Source of the DNA: Planctomycetaceae bacterium
Lineage (GTDB): Bacteria > Planctomycetota > Planctomycetia > Pirellulales > UBA1268
Reading direction: 5' to 3'
Assembly: GCA_902629495.1 (NCBI GenBank)
Contig: CACORA010000017.1
Coordinates: 1 to 43,015, forward strand
Length of the DNA: 43,015 bases
The translations under genes were made by a program, and so were the position numbers. Positions 34,880-43,015 of the stretch are shown here, piece after piece (position 1 is the stretch's first letter; every line of letters begins with the position of its first letter). The notes under the pieces are model-generated. The model saw only the letters and a program-made list of their open reading frames with translations. It was not told the origin of the DNA and searched no databases.

Positions 34880-35588
34880 TGACTCAGAAATAGTACAAGA
34901 CCATGTCGTAGCATCAGTGCGTGACGTGACCAAGATCTATCGACTAGGTGGAGAAGATGTCAAGGCATTAGCTGGAGTATCCATTGAGTTCTCTAAAGGT
35001 GATTTCATTGCCATTATGGGTGCATCAGGATCTGGGAAAAGCACACTCTTGAATCTTCTTGGCTGTCTGGATCGCCCCACCTCAGGGCAGTATCTTCTCG
35101 GCGGACGTGATGTTGCAACGCTTGATGATGAGTCACTGTCTCGTGTGCGAGGCAAGTATTTAGGATTTGTCTTTCAGTCATATAACCTCATCCAGCAACT
35201 CAGTGTTGTTGAGAACATCATGGTGCCCCTTTCGTACCAACATCCTCAGCGGTCAGATGGACACCAACTGTGTCTTCGGCTTGCAGAGCTTGTTGGGCTT
35301 TCAGGTCGGCTTGGACACCGACCTACGCAGTTATCTGGGGGTCAGCAGCAACGAGTGGCAATCGCCCGTGCGTTAGTCAATAACCCACATGTGATCCTGG
35401 CAGATGAGCCAACAGGAAATCTTGATACTGCCACATCAGACGAGATCATGGATCTTTTGGATGCACTGAATCAGTCTGGACGAACGATCGTGATGGTGAC
35501 GCATGAGCCCGACATTGCAGCTCGGTGCAAGAAAGTGGTTCGTTTACGCGATGGACGGATTGAGTCTGTTGAAAAACTACGCAGTTAG
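34872..35588 (+). CDS. ABC transporter ATPase (MacB/LolD-like)
   Basis: 238 residues with all motifs: Walker A GASGSGKS at 50-57, LSGGQQQR signature, ADEPTGNLD Walker B, and the switch His in MVTHEPDIAARC. It belongs to the MacB/LolD group that partners FtsX-like permeases in export or lipoprotein release. The ATG at 34872 lies within the last codons of the permease gene, an 8-base overlap that couples translation. A longer open frame to 34701 only mirrors the permease sequence. Together with the preceding three genes it completes the efflux operon. Confidence 0.95.
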   Translation: MSSDSEIVQDHVVASVRDVTKIYRLGGEDVKALAGVSIEFSKGDFIAIMGASGSGKSTLLNLLGCLDRPTSGQYLLGGRDVATLDDESLSRVRGKYLGFVFQSYNLIQQLSVVENIMVPLSYQHPQRSDGHQLCLRLAELVGLSGRLGHRPTQLSGGQQQRVAIARALVNNPHVILADEPTGNLDTATSDEIMDLLDALNQSGRTIVMVTHEPDIAARCKKVVRLRDGRIESVEKLRS

Positions 35589-35782
35589 CCGTCTTTGTTG
35601 TGCTGTGATCTTGGCAGATCGGTGATGTACGTGACGGTGGGTTCTTTATTCTCACGCTGTTTCTCAATGACTCTGCGGGTTTGGTAGTTTTGGCAAACTA
35701 GTAGATAGGGAGAGAACGCGTTGCTTTCTCTGAATACGAATGTCCTATTTGATTGTCATCACGGTTTCCAACGATATCCATG

Positions 35783-35809
35783 CTAAGAATCGGTAATCGG
35801 ACTTCTTAG
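35783..35809 (+). promoter_or_regulatory. Inverted repeat before the next secreted protein
   Basis: CTAAGAA (35783-35789) and TTCTTAG (35803-35809) are exact complements around 13 bases that include a TCGGTAATCGG direct repeat. It ends 18 bases before the ATG at 35828, whose ribosome binding site AGGA lies just after it. It could be an operator or leader hairpin. The rest of the 239-base gap after the efflux operon shows no clear terminator. Confidence 0.3.
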
Positions 35810-35827
35810 TCACGTAGGATTATTATT

Positions 35828-36886
35828 ATGAAGCGCGGGGTATTGGTACTCGGATTGGTTACAGTGATTGGATTGCCTCAATTTGATTCAGCCAATGCAG
35901 CTGGTTTTTTCAAGTGGCCCCAATCAAGAGTAGCTTCAAAGACAACCAATCGCAGGCTGCCTGAACCACAAGGTCCACCGCTCGTCCCTGGAACAGGTAC
36001 GGCACTGAAGAATGGCACCGACTCATTTGAAGATGAGAAGTGGCAGATGTATTACCATCACCCAAAGAGTTCACAGGAACAGGACAAACGCATGCGCGGT
36101 CCTTTGGCAAGAAGTAAAAATGGCATGTGGTTTGGCGGACCGAAACGAGGAATTCCAGATGTGGTGAAGCGCGTGCCCCTTCCTGCTCCTGGCTTAGAGG
36201 GGAGTGAGCATGGCATGCTTGTAGCAACCTTGCGAGCTGGAGTTCCAGGACGTGTGACGTACAAGATGCAGCAAGACGATCTTATTTTCAGTATGTCAAA
36301 AGCCGCGGGAAGAGGCCTCTCCGTTCGTGACAGTCCAAGTGTTGTGACGAGAGTCTATCTTCCTCCATTTGAGCAATGGGAACAACGTCGGGGCCCTTCC
36401 TTTGGTTTCCGAACAGGCTGTTTTACGCATGCCATTATTACGGGTGATGATCACCCAAATGAAGGAGAGTTTGGTCTTGAGGAATACTGGCCAGGTATGT
36501 TCATCAATTTTCATCCGAAGAGTGAAAAGTATAAGGTGGAAGAACCCTATGCTACGATTCTTGTGCGTGCCAATCGAAAGGGCTTTGAGGTTCAAGGTCC
36601 AAAGATTACGCAACTTGGTTGGTGGACATTAGGTATTTCATTTTCGCCAGATGGCGTGGTGCACTACTTTGCAAGTCCGGGCGTCGATGATTTGACCGAA
36701 GAAGATCATATCACTTCGCAGTATCCGTATAGCTATCGCACAGAGTGGGTGAAAACGTTTTTCTACAATGTCTGTTCAATGGATGACGGAAAGAGTTGGA
36801 GTACTCCCTGGGTCATTGATGATCCACGTGTGTACTTTGTGAAGCGTCAGCAGGTGGCATCAAAGAAAACAAGTTCAACCAAGTAA
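35828..36886 (+). CDS. Secreted hypothetical protein
   Basis: 352 residues that I do not recognise as a named family. A signal peptide (MKRGVLVLGLVTVIGLPQFDSANAA) is followed by a basic, Pro-rich linker (RRLPEPQGPPLVPGTGT) and a large domain rich in aromatic residues: VTYKMQQDDLIFSMSKA, FEQWEQRRGPSFGFRTGCFTHAI, EYWPGMFINFHPKS, WWTLGISFSPDGVVHYFASPG, YRTEWVKTFFYNVCSMDDGKSW. The last parts look like a beta-sandwich or glycan-binding module. The last 12 bases overlap the convergent transporter gene. Export to the periplasm or beyond is likely; the role is open. Confidence 0.7.
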   Translation: MKRGVLVLGLVTVIGLPQFDSANAAGFFKWPQSRVASKTTNRRLPEPQGPPLVPGTGTALKNGTDSFEDEKWQMYYHHPKSSQEQDKRMRGPLARSKNGMWFGGPKRGIPDVVKRVPLPAPGLEGSEHGMLVATLRAGVPGRVTYKMQQDDLIFSMSKAAGRGLSVRDSPSVVTRVYLPPFEQWEQRRGPSFGFRTGCFTHAIITGDDHPNEGEFGLEEYWPGMFINFHPKSEKYKVEEPYATILVRANRKGFEVQGPKITQLGWWTLGISFSPDGVVHYFASPGVDDLTEEDHITSQYPYSYRTEWVKTFFYNVCSMDDGKSWSTPWVIDDPRVYFVKRQQVASKKTSSTK

Positions 36887-37819
36887 GTGTTTTGATGAGC
36901 TTTTGCCTCGCCAAACACCAGCGAGACCGCTTCCAATAACAGAGTGGACAACGCTTGAAATAGCACACGGTACGGCAGTCAGAGGTTCAGTAGGAAAATG
37001 TTTCTGTGCAAGGACGACACCCAGTCCTGAATTCTGCATCCCGACTTCGATTGCTATGGTTCGGGCAATATGATTGCCATAGCCAAAGAGCTTTGCAAAG
37101 GCATAGCCAACACCGAATCCAAGTCCGTGGAGCGCCGTCACGGCAATGAGCAATTGCCATCCAAATTCACGAATAGCTGACGCATTCTGTCCAACGATAC
37201 TTGCACATACGAGTGCTATCGTGATCACACTCACAAGTGGTGCAATTGGTAAGACGGGTTGCACCATTCGTGGAAAGAAACGATTAATACCGACTCCAAT
37301 CATGATTGGTAGAACAACGACCTGAAGCGTGGAGAGGAACAGGCCCCATGCATCAACAGGTATTAGTGTTCCAGCGAGGAGTTTGGTAAGCAGTGGCGTA
37401 AGAATGACGGCTCCAAAAGTCGAGCACATGGTGAGCATCACTGATAATGCAACATCCGTACGAGCAATGTATGACACAACATTCGACGCCGTGCCACCAG
37501 GACAACAGGCGACGAGAATCAAGCCAACGGCAAACGGTGTAGGAAGTTCAAGTGTTGTTGCAATGCCCCAGCCAATCATGGGCATCAGCAGAAACTGTGC
37601 AATGAAACCAGTCGCAATAGCTAGAGGACGGGTAGTAACGCGAGTAAAATCACTCAGGGAAAGGGTGATCCCCATGCCAAGCATGATGATTGCAAGGCCA
37701 AACACAATTGCTTGACCACGAAACCATGTAAAAAGTCGTGGTTCAATCATAGCCAGACCGCACGCTATAAGCACCCAGGCTGGGAATGCGTTCGCGAGTC
37801 GGTCAAAAAACTGCAGCAT
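36875..37819 (-). CDS. Bile acid:sodium symporter (BASS) family transporter
   Basis: 314 residues with nine or ten predicted membrane helices. The family marks are LGMGITLSLSDFTRV near the N-terminus, the sodium-site region LVACCPGGTASNVVSYIARTDVALSVMLTMCSTFGAVILTP, and EVGMQNSGLGVVLAQKHF near the end. BASS proteins import organic acids with sodium (bile acids, pyruvate, pantothenate and others); the substrate here is unknown. The gene is read after the SnoaL-like gene, 21 bases downstream of its stop, without a clear ribosome binding site. The 3' end overlaps the convergent secreted protein by 12 bases. Confidence 0.9.
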   Translation of the reverse strand: MLQFFDRLANAFPAWVLIACGLAMIEPRLFTWFRGQAIVFGLAIIMLGMGITLSLSDFTRVTTRPLAIATGFIAQFLLMPMIGWGIATTLELPTPFAVGLILVACCPGGTASNVVSYIARTDVALSVMLTMCSTFGAVILTPLLTKLLAGTLIPVDAWGLFLSTLQVVVLPIMIGVGINRFFPRMVQPVLPIAPLVSVITIALVCASIVGQNASAIREFGWQLLIAVTALHGLGFGVGYAFAKLFGYGNHIARTIAIEVGMQNSGLGVVLAQKHFPTEPLTAVPCAISSVVHSVIGSGLAGVWRGKSSSKHLLG

Positions 37820-37840
37820 AAGTGTACGGCTGACGGTTTA

Positions 37841-39076
37841 TTATTCGTGATATGCAGTGCGAACAAAATCAGTCACTGGTGGCAGGATATCGGAAAGCAC
37901 GGAAGGTTCGGATTGCACCACAATTTCGTCAGGACCAAACCGTTCGATTGTCACCATGCAGGTTGTTCCTTCGTCTGTACCCCGGCCTTCGTACTCAATC
38001 TGCCATGCATTCCCTGCCTGTGTCCAGAATCCTTCAGCAAACCGTCCATCGGATGTGAAAATCCATGAGCGAATTTGTTGTCGTTGTGAATCCCATCCGA
38101 TGACTTCAGAGATTTCACGAGATGAACCATTCACAGGAAGAAGGGCTGGAATGCCCTCATCACTTTCTTTTTGTTGAACCTCGAAGGTTGATGTATGGCT
38201 GCGATTGAGGAATGAGTGACCGGAGTTCCAGGAGCAATGTGTATACGCGGTGATATTATCGCCAATGTCCTCCCATGAGCCGACAAGCCATGAAAGTTGC
38301 TCAAGAGGCGCAGCAATCGGTTGAGGGGAAGCCGTAGATGCCTCACGGACGCTCGAAAGAACCCATGTATTCTTTTCACGTACGACAACAGCAGAAAAGC
38401 GACTGCTTGCTTGTGTTGCATCATTGAAGGAAAGCAGTGACACACCATCAACAACTGCTACGTCATCCCGAATATGATGAATTGATTCAATACTGATATC
38501 AATGCTGGCGGCGGCATCTTGTTCAAAAAGTGTAGCAAACACACCTGCAACAGCATCTCTTCCCTCTGTTTTTTCTCCGGAATGAAGTTCGATGCTTTCA
38601 CCATCTGCACTCCAGTGAGCTGCGAGCGCATGGGCATCATGACGATTAAATGCCTGCAGATAACTCTGAATCATTGCACGTATTTCAGTAGTTGTATCCG
38701 GGGTGGGTGCATGAGGAGGAATATGCATTGCACCGGGTACAGCGGTAAATGGTGCTGCAGGAAACGAGATATGTTTGGTGACAGGAGGATCGTTTGATGC
38801 AACAACGTGAACGTGTGTCACATCATCGTCTTTGAAGTATTCCGAATGACGTGAGGCCAATGAACGATCAACTCGAAATGGTTGTGGGCGAGAGATAACC
38901 TCTGGAATTGGTCGAATCGAACGAGGCCTAACGTTTTCTGGGAGTCTGGCAATTTCTTGGGATGTGGCTGGTTCAATGGCTGGAGGTGACGTGAGGTCCG
39001 AAGAAATAGCAAGAATAGTTATTGCAAAAAGCCCTGCAACAACGACACACAGAGCAATTCGATCACGGAAATTCAT
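37841..39076 (-). CDS. Membrane-anchored SnoaL/DUF4440-like protein
   Basis: 411 residues. The N-terminus is an uncleaved or signal-type hydrophobic helix (IALCVVVAGLFAITILAIS), followed by a Pro-rich linker to about residue 130. An NTF2-like domain then reads EIRAMIQSYLQAFNRHDAHALAAHWSADGESIELHSG, GRDAVAGVFATLFEQDAAAS and VDGVSLLSFNDATQ, as in SgcJ/EcaC-type polypeptides. A second domain (WLVGSWEDIGDNITAYTHCSW ... SWIFTSDGRFAEGFW) resembles a lipocalin-like or DUF1579-like barrel. It probably binds a small hydrophobic ligand in the periplasm. A strong GGAGGTGA precedes the ATG. It leads the pair with the BASS transporter. Confidence 0.75.
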   Translation of the reverse strand: MNFRDRIALCVVVAGLFAITILAISSDLTSPPAIEPATSQEIARLPENVRPRSIRPIPEVISRPQPFRVDRSLASRHSEYFKDDDVTHVHVVASNDPPVTKHISFPAAPFTAVPGAMHIPPHAPTPDTTTEIRAMIQSYLQAFNRHDAHALAAHWSADGESIELHSGEKTEGRDAVAGVFATLFEQDAAASIDISIESIHHIRDDVAVVDGVSLLSFNDATQASSRFSAVVVREKNTWVLSSVREASTASPQPIAAPLEQLSWLVGSWEDIGDNITAYTHCSWNSGHSFLNRSHTSTFEVQQKESDEGIPALLPVNGSSREISEVIGWDSQRQQIRSWIFTSDGRFAEGFWTQAGNAWQIEYEGRGTDEGTTCMVTIERFGPDEIVVQSEPSVLSDILPPVTDFVRTAYHE

Positions 39077-39226
39077 AGCTCACCTCCATGCATGAGTATC
39101 TTCAGAACGACGAACGATCTAGCTATTTTTTGATACGTCGAAGACTGTAGCCTACTGGTATCAGCAGCAGATCCACAAGGGCTTTTCCATACGTCTTTCA
39201 GGTGAAATGAGGCTCTGCCTGGACGT

Positions 39227-40780
39227 CTATTTGTTGCCGACTGTTACACCAGGAAAGTCGTCTGTTCGAAACGGAGTAAGAGGCAGGCCGACTCCTGAAT
39301 ACATGTTACAGATGGGATTGTCAGCCCAGGCATATCTGACAGCAACCGGTGCTGTTACGTTTGGGCTGGAAACCTCTATTCGTCCATCACCCAAGATGCG
39401 AGCTGTTGCACTGTGAAACACATGATCGTCTCCAGCAATGGTAAAGCCAAGGGGCTCATTGACATCAAAAGGTCGCCAGCCGTTTTCTACATTATCAAAT
39501 GAAAGGATGACCTTGGCCCCTTGTTTTTCCATTTGCTTGTAGATTGGACTTCGACAGAAGATATCCTGTCGTTCATAGGTTTCGGCTAAAGCCCAACGAG
39601 CCAACCTTTTTGCAACATCCTGCTTGTTTCGTGGGTGAATATCTTTCCCTTCACCAATGTCAATAATGACAGCTTCACCTGTGTTTGGGAGAGCTTTCAT
39701 GGTCATGGTCTGGGCCTCACGTAACTCAGCCCAGTCACTTTCGGCTGGTTCACTTTTTTCTGATCGGAAATCAGCAAGTTGAACCCAGTAGAACGGAAAA
39801 TCACCGAGCCCCCATTCTTCCCGCCACGACTTAATCATGAAAGGAAAGAGTTCACGATATTGGTAGGCACGAGAAGCATTACTTTCACCCTGATACCAGA
39901 TGGCACCTCGGATACCAAAACCAATGGATGGCGTCAGTACCCCTGAATGGATGTTCCCAGGACGCTGATTGCCACTCATTTGGCTCTCTGGACTTCGTGG
40001 GGCCCGAGGCGGTCGTTTCTTCTCAGCTTTTGCCTTTGCAACGGCAACAGTATGTGCTTCCATGCGTTTCTCATGTGCAGCGATCAAGGCTGGCATATTC
40101 TTTTCGGTTTCCACCCAACGGTTGTGTATTTCGTTCAATGTTGGGTGGGAAGCAATTTTATCTCGCTTCACCCAGGCATCTGCAGCACTGCCGCCCCATG
40201 CATTATCGATAAGGCCAACCGGCACTCCGAGTGTTTGGTGCAGTTGTCTTCCAAAAAAATAACCCACGGCAGAAAAATCACCAACGCTGTCTGGTGAGCA
40301 GACGTGCCAGGCTCCCTCAAAATTCCACTGTGGTTCCTGTGTGCCAACTTGGGGAACCGAGATCAGTCGAATGTCTGGATACTGTGCGGAAGCCTTCTCC
40401 AAATCAGAGTCATTTGCCTGTTTTACACTCCACTGCATGTTTGACTGACCAGAACATATCCATACTTCACCAATCAGAACATCATTGAAATGAAGAGTAT
40501 TCTCGCCCGTCACGGTAAGCGTATGTGGGCCACCATATTCGAGAATAGGATCTAGGAAAATGTGCCATGTTCCATCGCCTTTGGCTGTTGTTGTGTGCTT
40601 CTGAGTCCCGAAACTGACTGTCACTTTTTCATCTGGTTTGGCGGTGCCCCACACTTTGTTTCGTATGCCTTGTTGGAGGACCATGTGATCACCAAACATG
40701 TTGTTGAGTGACACATCTGCATTGGCAATTTGAACACACAGGCTGGCAGCAATCAGAAGAGCAAGATTGTGCTGTTTCAT
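39227..40780 (-). CDS. Sialate O-acetylesterase
   Basis: 517 residues of the SASA/GDSL-like esterase family that removes O-acetyl groups from sialic acid or similar acetylated sugars. A signal peptide (MKQHNLALLIAASLCVQIANA) is followed by an N-terminal jelly-roll (MFGDHMVLQQGIRNKVWGTA, then GTWHIFLDP), the nucleophile block WICSGQSNMQW with Ser113, GIRGAIWYQGESNA, and the IDIGEGKDIHPRNKQDVAKRLA block with the catalytic Asp/His. The C-terminal part is a further beta domain. The start is set by AAGGAG 8 bases before the ATG at 40778-40780; a longer open frame upstream is not supported. The activity would act on surface or algal glycans in the same setting as the two sulfatases. Confidence 0.93.
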   Translation of the reverse strand: MKQHNLALLIAASLCVQIANADVSLNNMFGDHMVLQQGIRNKVWGTAKPDEKVTVSFGTQKHTTTAKGDGTWHIFLDPILEYGGPHTLTVTGENTLHFNDVLIGEVWICSGQSNMQWSVKQANDSDLEKASAQYPDIRLISVPQVGTQEPQWNFEGAWHVCSPDSVGDFSAVGYFFGRQLHQTLGVPVGLIDNAWGGSAADAWVKRDKIASHPTLNEIHNRWVETEKNMPALIAAHEKRMEAHTVAVAKAKAEKKRPPRAPRSPESQMSGNQRPGNIHSGVLTPSIGFGIRGAIWYQGESNASRAYQYRELFPFMIKSWREEWGLGDFPFYWVQLADFRSEKSEPAESDWAELREAQTMTMKALPNTGEAVIIDIGEGKDIHPRNKQDVAKRLARWALAETYERQDIFCRSPIYKQMEKQGAKVILSFDNVENGWRPFDVNEPLGFTIAGDDHVFHSATARILGDGRIEVSSPNVTAPVAVRYAWADNPICNMYSGVGLPLTPFRTDDFPGVTVGNK

Positions 40781-40846
40781 CGTTGGACTCCTTGGTAGAA
40801 GGTCAGGAGCTAAACGATAAACACTAGTGATCAATGAGAAAACACC

Positions 40847-40875
40847 CCCCACTCTAGGAGCGGGAGAGAGTGGGG
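40847..40875 (-). terminator. Rho-independent terminator of the CBS gene
   Basis: On the minus strand a perfect nine-base stem (CCCCACTCT with AGAGTGGGG, loop of 11) lies 4 bases after the CBS gene stop, and is followed by GGTGTTTTCTC, a short T-run. It should end the CBS transcript before the esterase gene, which has its own start signals. Confidence 0.65.
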
Positions 40876-40878
40876 TAA

Positions 40879-41319
40879 TCAAGCGCGTCGATGAATATAG
40901 TCTTCGACCTGATGAAGTGCTGCTTCGGAATGATTAAATTGATGTGCAATGATATCGCCGATGGAGACCAGACCTTCGACTGATCCAGAACGTGCAACCA
41001 CTGGTACATGTCGAATACGAAGGCGACGCATAGTATCCGCAACTTCTTCAATAGATGCATCAGGCTCACAGGAGATAATGTTATCTGTCATTACCTCAGC
41101 AACGAGAGTCGCTTCAGGTTGACGTCCATCAGCCACGACCCTTCGGAGAACATCTCTTTCTGTAAAAATTCCAATGAGTTTGGACTCGTGCATAACAAGA
41201 AGCGCGCCGATGCGTTCATTATTCATCAACTGGGTTGCCTCAAGCACCGTCATGCCAGGATGTGTGAAGCACAACGGACGAAAACGCTTCTCCTGAAGCA
41301 GTTCGCGGATCGAGTCCAT
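40879..41319 (-). CDS. Two-CBS-domain protein
   Basis: 146 residues made of a tandem CBS pair and nothing else: the first domain includes VLEATQLMNNERIGALLVMHESKLIGIFTERDVLRRV, the second DASIEEVADTMRRLRIRHVPVVARSGSVEGLVSIGDIIAHQF. CBS pairs bind adenine nucleotides (AMP, ATP, SAM) and act as energy or nucleotide sensors, often on partner enzymes or channels; the partner is not evident here. The start at 41317-41319 has GGAGG 6 bases upstream. A -10-like TATAAT on the same strand lies at 41372-41377, 53 bases before the start, without a good -35. Confidence 0.93.
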   Translation of the reverse strand: MDSIRELLQEKRFRPLCFTHPGMTVLEATQLMNNERIGALLVMHESKLIGIFTERDVLRRVVADGRQPEATLVAEVMTDNIISCEPDASIEEVADTMRRLRIRHVPVVARSGSVEGLVSIGDIIAHQFNHSEAALHQVEDYIHRRA

Positions 41320-41371
41320 ACATCCCTCCTCATTTGGTGATGGGTTATGCTCTACCCTTTGGAAGAAACGT

Positions 41372-41377
41372 ATTATA
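41372..41377 (-). promoter_or_regulatory. Putative -10 element for the CBS gene
   Basis: Read on the minus strand this is a perfect TATAAT, 53 bases upstream of the CBS start. No convincing -35 hexamer stands 16-18 bases before it. The divergent membrane-protein gene starts at 41435. Confidence 0.3.
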
Positions 41378-41434
41378 ACGCTTTTTTTCAGCCTCAGGGT
41401 AGACGTTTTAACCAGATAGAGGGAAAAAGCGGGT

Positions 41435-42298
41435 ATGAGTGATCAGCACGACACTTTGGAGAAAGTGGTGTCAGGGGCGTGGTGTACATGTCTTCCTGAA
41501 CATATGCGTCCAGCAGTGGCAAAACTGGTTATCTATAGTGTCCTCGTTGCACTGGTCATTGGAGTTGCACCATTTCTAGATAGTGCTGGTGGTGAGGCAT
41601 TAGACGAATCTTTTACTCGGGCCATTTCGGCGTTCGCGGCAGCCCGAGGTCTCGACAGCCTTATTTCACTTGCACAAAGCTCAGAGTTGAGCTTTAGTTT
41701 CGGTCCAGGTGGGAGCATCGGTATTGGACAGGCACTTGATCCTGTCAATGATCTGGTGGAGCAATATGCTTCTTTACTTCTCACCAGTACAACAGCATTA
41801 GGAGTCCAACAGCTTGGTTTGCGCATTGGACAATCTTTGGGGGTGTACTTCTTTGTGCCATCATTCGCGATGCTATTGTTTTCGATGGTCGTGAAGGGAA
41901 AAACACAAAAACTCTTTCAAACATGGGGGCACCGGCTTTTTGCGGTCGCTCTTTTTGCAAGGCTTGCCATTCCAGCAACTGCATGGATGGATGCCATGAT
42001 TGCTGAGCGGTTTATGGAAACGTCCTATCAAGATGCGTCCATGGCCATTGAGACCACCACTGAAAAGCTTCAACAAGCTGAAACGGTTGAGGCTGAGAAA
42101 CCTTGGTATGAGCGGTACAATCTTGTGAATGCCACTCGTGAGAGAGCACAAGAGATTTACGAGTCAATAAGCCGCATGACAGAGTCCATTGTGAATCTCG
42201 CGGTGTATTTCACGATTTCAACGATCGTGTTGCCGTTGGGCACATTATGGGTTCTGTCAAAACTTGTTGGTGCGCTGTTTGCATCTCGGCAGAGCTGA
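41435..42298 (+). CDS. Hypothetical membrane protein
   Basis: 287 residues with about four hydrophobic segments: LVIYSVLVALVIGVAPFL (residues 32-50), LGVYFFVPSFAMLLFSMVV, RLFAVALFARLAIPATAW and a C-terminal LAVYFTISTIVLPLGTLWVLSKLVGALF. Between the first and second lies a Gly-containing amphipathic stretch, and before the last one is a coiled-coil-like helical region (MAIETTTEKLQQAETVEAEK, YNLVNATRERAQEIYESISRM). No known family is recognised. The region between could span the periplasm. It starts with ATG after GAGGG with rather long spacing, and is divergent from the CBS gene. Confidence 0.7.
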   Translation: MSDQHDTLEKVVSGAWCTCLPEHMRPAVAKLVIYSVLVALVIGVAPFLDSAGGEALDESFTRAISAFAAARGLDSLISLAQSSELSFSFGPGGSIGIGQALDPVNDLVEQYASLLLTSTTALGVQQLGLRIGQSLGVYFFVPSFAMLLFSMVVKGKTQKLFQTWGHRLFAVALFARLAIPATAWMDAMIAERFMETSYQDASMAIETTTEKLQQAETVEAEKPWYERYNLVNATRERAQEIYESISRMTESIVNLAVYFTISTIVLPLGTLWVLSKLVGALFASRQS

Positions 42299-42673
42299 GA
42301 CGGTGACAGAAAGCCTCGACTCGCCTCTGGAGAAGCTGGTTGAGGCTCTTGGTGTGTGGCATCTATGCGTTTTGCGCAATGCTTCTTTCCTCACGAATAC
42401 ATGATATGAGTCACGCCAGGTGAGCATTTTCGGTGCCTTAAGTAACGTTTTTGCGGCTTTTTTGTTTGAATGAACTCTGGCGTCCGGGATTTTTTCAAAA
42501 AAAAGCCCTCAGTTCCTTGAAAGCCCGAATAGTCTACGTAATCTATCTATCTTATCAGGCGACCGAGTTGGTCGGTCGTCGCAAGAGAATGGTCTCTTCG
42601 ACCGACAAGGCTCGGGTTGTCCCAAAAAATTTCCCGTGACTTATGTACCTGTTTTTTCTTTTTGGAGGTTTTC
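42299..42673. promoter_or_regulatory. Leader region of the YTV gene with several hairpins
   Basis: This 375-base gap has no gene. An imperfect hairpin (AGCCTCGAC at 42312-42320 with GTTGAGGCT at 42339-42347) may end the preceding message, though no T-run follows. A second inverted repeat, GGG plus T6 with A8 plus CCC (42486-42508), is terminator-like on either strand. A third, complex structure is at 42559-42606. The ribosome binding site GGAGG is at 42664-42668. Confidence 0.5.
42559..42606 (+). promoter_or_regulatory. Mutually exclusive hairpins in the YTV leader
   Basis: Three segments compete. Segment 1 is GCGACCGA (42559-42566), segment 2 GTCGGTCG (42571-42578), segment 3 CGACCGAC (42599-42606). 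Segment 2 can pair with 1 (short loop) or perfectly with 3. The 2-3 form also stacks a second perfect stem AAGAGA/TCTCTT (42583-42588 with 42593-42598) closed by an ATGG loop. This looks like an attenuator, a regulatory RNA or a protein-binding site. Confidence 0.45.
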
Positions 42674-43015
42674 GTGATTCGTAGAGTTATGTCCTGCCTC
42701 CTGCCTGCTGTAGCCGCCATCGCAATGTGTACCTCGCTGTATGCTGATTGTGGTTCATGCAAAGGTGGGTGTGAAGACGCGCAGAGCGCTAGCAATTGTT
42801 GTGAATCGAGTGCATGTGGTACTCGAACTGTGTACCAGAGGCAGTATGTGACTGAGATGAAAACGGTCACCTGCACAGAGTACAAGAAAGAGACTCGTGA
42901 AAAGACCTATACGGTCAACAAGAGAGTACCTCGGACTGAGGAAAGAACTCGTACTGTAACAGTATGTGTTCCTGAGACTCGGACGAAGACTGTCAATTAC
43001 ACGGTCAACAAGAAT
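42674..43015 (+). CDS. YTV-repeat secreted protein (partial, 3' end beyond window)
   Basis: The first 114 codons are present. A signal peptide (to about ...TSLYA) is followed by a Cys-rich stretch with six Cys (DCGSCKGGCEDA, then NCCESSACG), and then a Lys/Arg/Glu/Thr-rich repeat: KTYTVNKRVPRTEERTRT, then TVTVCVPETRTKTVNYTVNK. The element TAY-ACGGTCAACAAG recurs exactly 90 bases apart (42908 and 42998), so the unit is 30 residues. This is the YTV domain first described in Rhodopirellula, found in Planctomycetes; its function is unknown and a structural cell-surface role is presumed. The start is a GTG with GGAGG five bases upstream; an ATG at 42689 is an alternative. Confidence 0.88.
   Translation, partial: MIRRVMSCLLPAVAAIAMCTSLYADCGSCKGGCEDAQSASNCCESSACGTRTVYQRQYVTEMKTVTCTEYKKETREKTYTVNKRVPRTEERTRTVTVCVPETRTKTVNYTVNKN

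Noticed and set aside
1..43015. Mobile elements, CRISPR arrays, tRNA or rRNA genes
   Set aside because: No transposase, integrase, regular repeat-spacer pattern, cloverleaf or rRNA-like stretch was seen on reading both strands; a dedicated tRNA or repeat program was not run.

Overview
The window looks like a planctomycete chromosome segment, most likely from the Pirellulales. The evidence is a BBP7-type outer-membrane barrel, the start of a YTV-repeat secreted protein, two FGly sulfatases, a sialate O-acetylesterase, a DUF4254 protein, a Tat-exported sugar-isomerase-like protein and moderate GC with mostly small co-directional gene groups. I see no rRNA, tRNA, CRISPR array, insertion sequence or phage gene. 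The window cuts two genes: mfd at the left edge (C-terminal end missing) and the YTV gene at the right edge (3' end missing).

Layout: (1) 1-5160, mfd (-) and acetolactate synthase ilvB (+), divergent. (2) 5195-9877, a tight six-gene minus-strand run read in the order acyl carrier protein, half-length degenerate ketosynthase, full ketosynthase, DUF4254 protein, sulfotransferase-like protein, class IV aminotransferase-like protein. The last of these has His where the family has its PLP-binding Lys. This is the best candidate for an undescribed pathway. (3) 9971-15807, VanZ-like protein, UDP-glucuronate decarboxylase, Tat-exported isomerase-like protein, glycerate 2-kinase coupled to an unknown protein, and ribBA. 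(4) 15949-17319, a sulfatase. (5) 17453-23495, a YejABEF/Opp-like peptide importer. The binding-protein gene has a structured leader that may hide its ribosome binding site, and an A8 tract that separates a well-formed start codon from the reading frame. (6) 23576-28591, small or secreted proteins, a TlpA-like thioredoxin, an iduronate-sulfatase-like enzyme and a BBP7 porin-like barrel. (7) 28836-35588, a MacAB-TolC-like tripartite efflux set (TolC, adaptor, permease, ATPase). (8) 35828-42298, secreted unknowns, a BASS transporter, sialate O-acetylesterase, a CBS-pair protein and an unknown membrane protein. (9) 42674 to the end, the YTV-repeat protein behind a leader with mutually exclusive hairpins.

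Functional themes: breakdown of sulfated and acetylated glycans (two sulfatases, the esterase, the isomerase-like protein, possibly the importer), envelope construction and export (BBP7, TolC set, YTV protein, UDP-xylose supply), core metabolism (ilvB, ribBA, glycerate kinase), and one cryptic ACP/ketosynthase-centred pathway.
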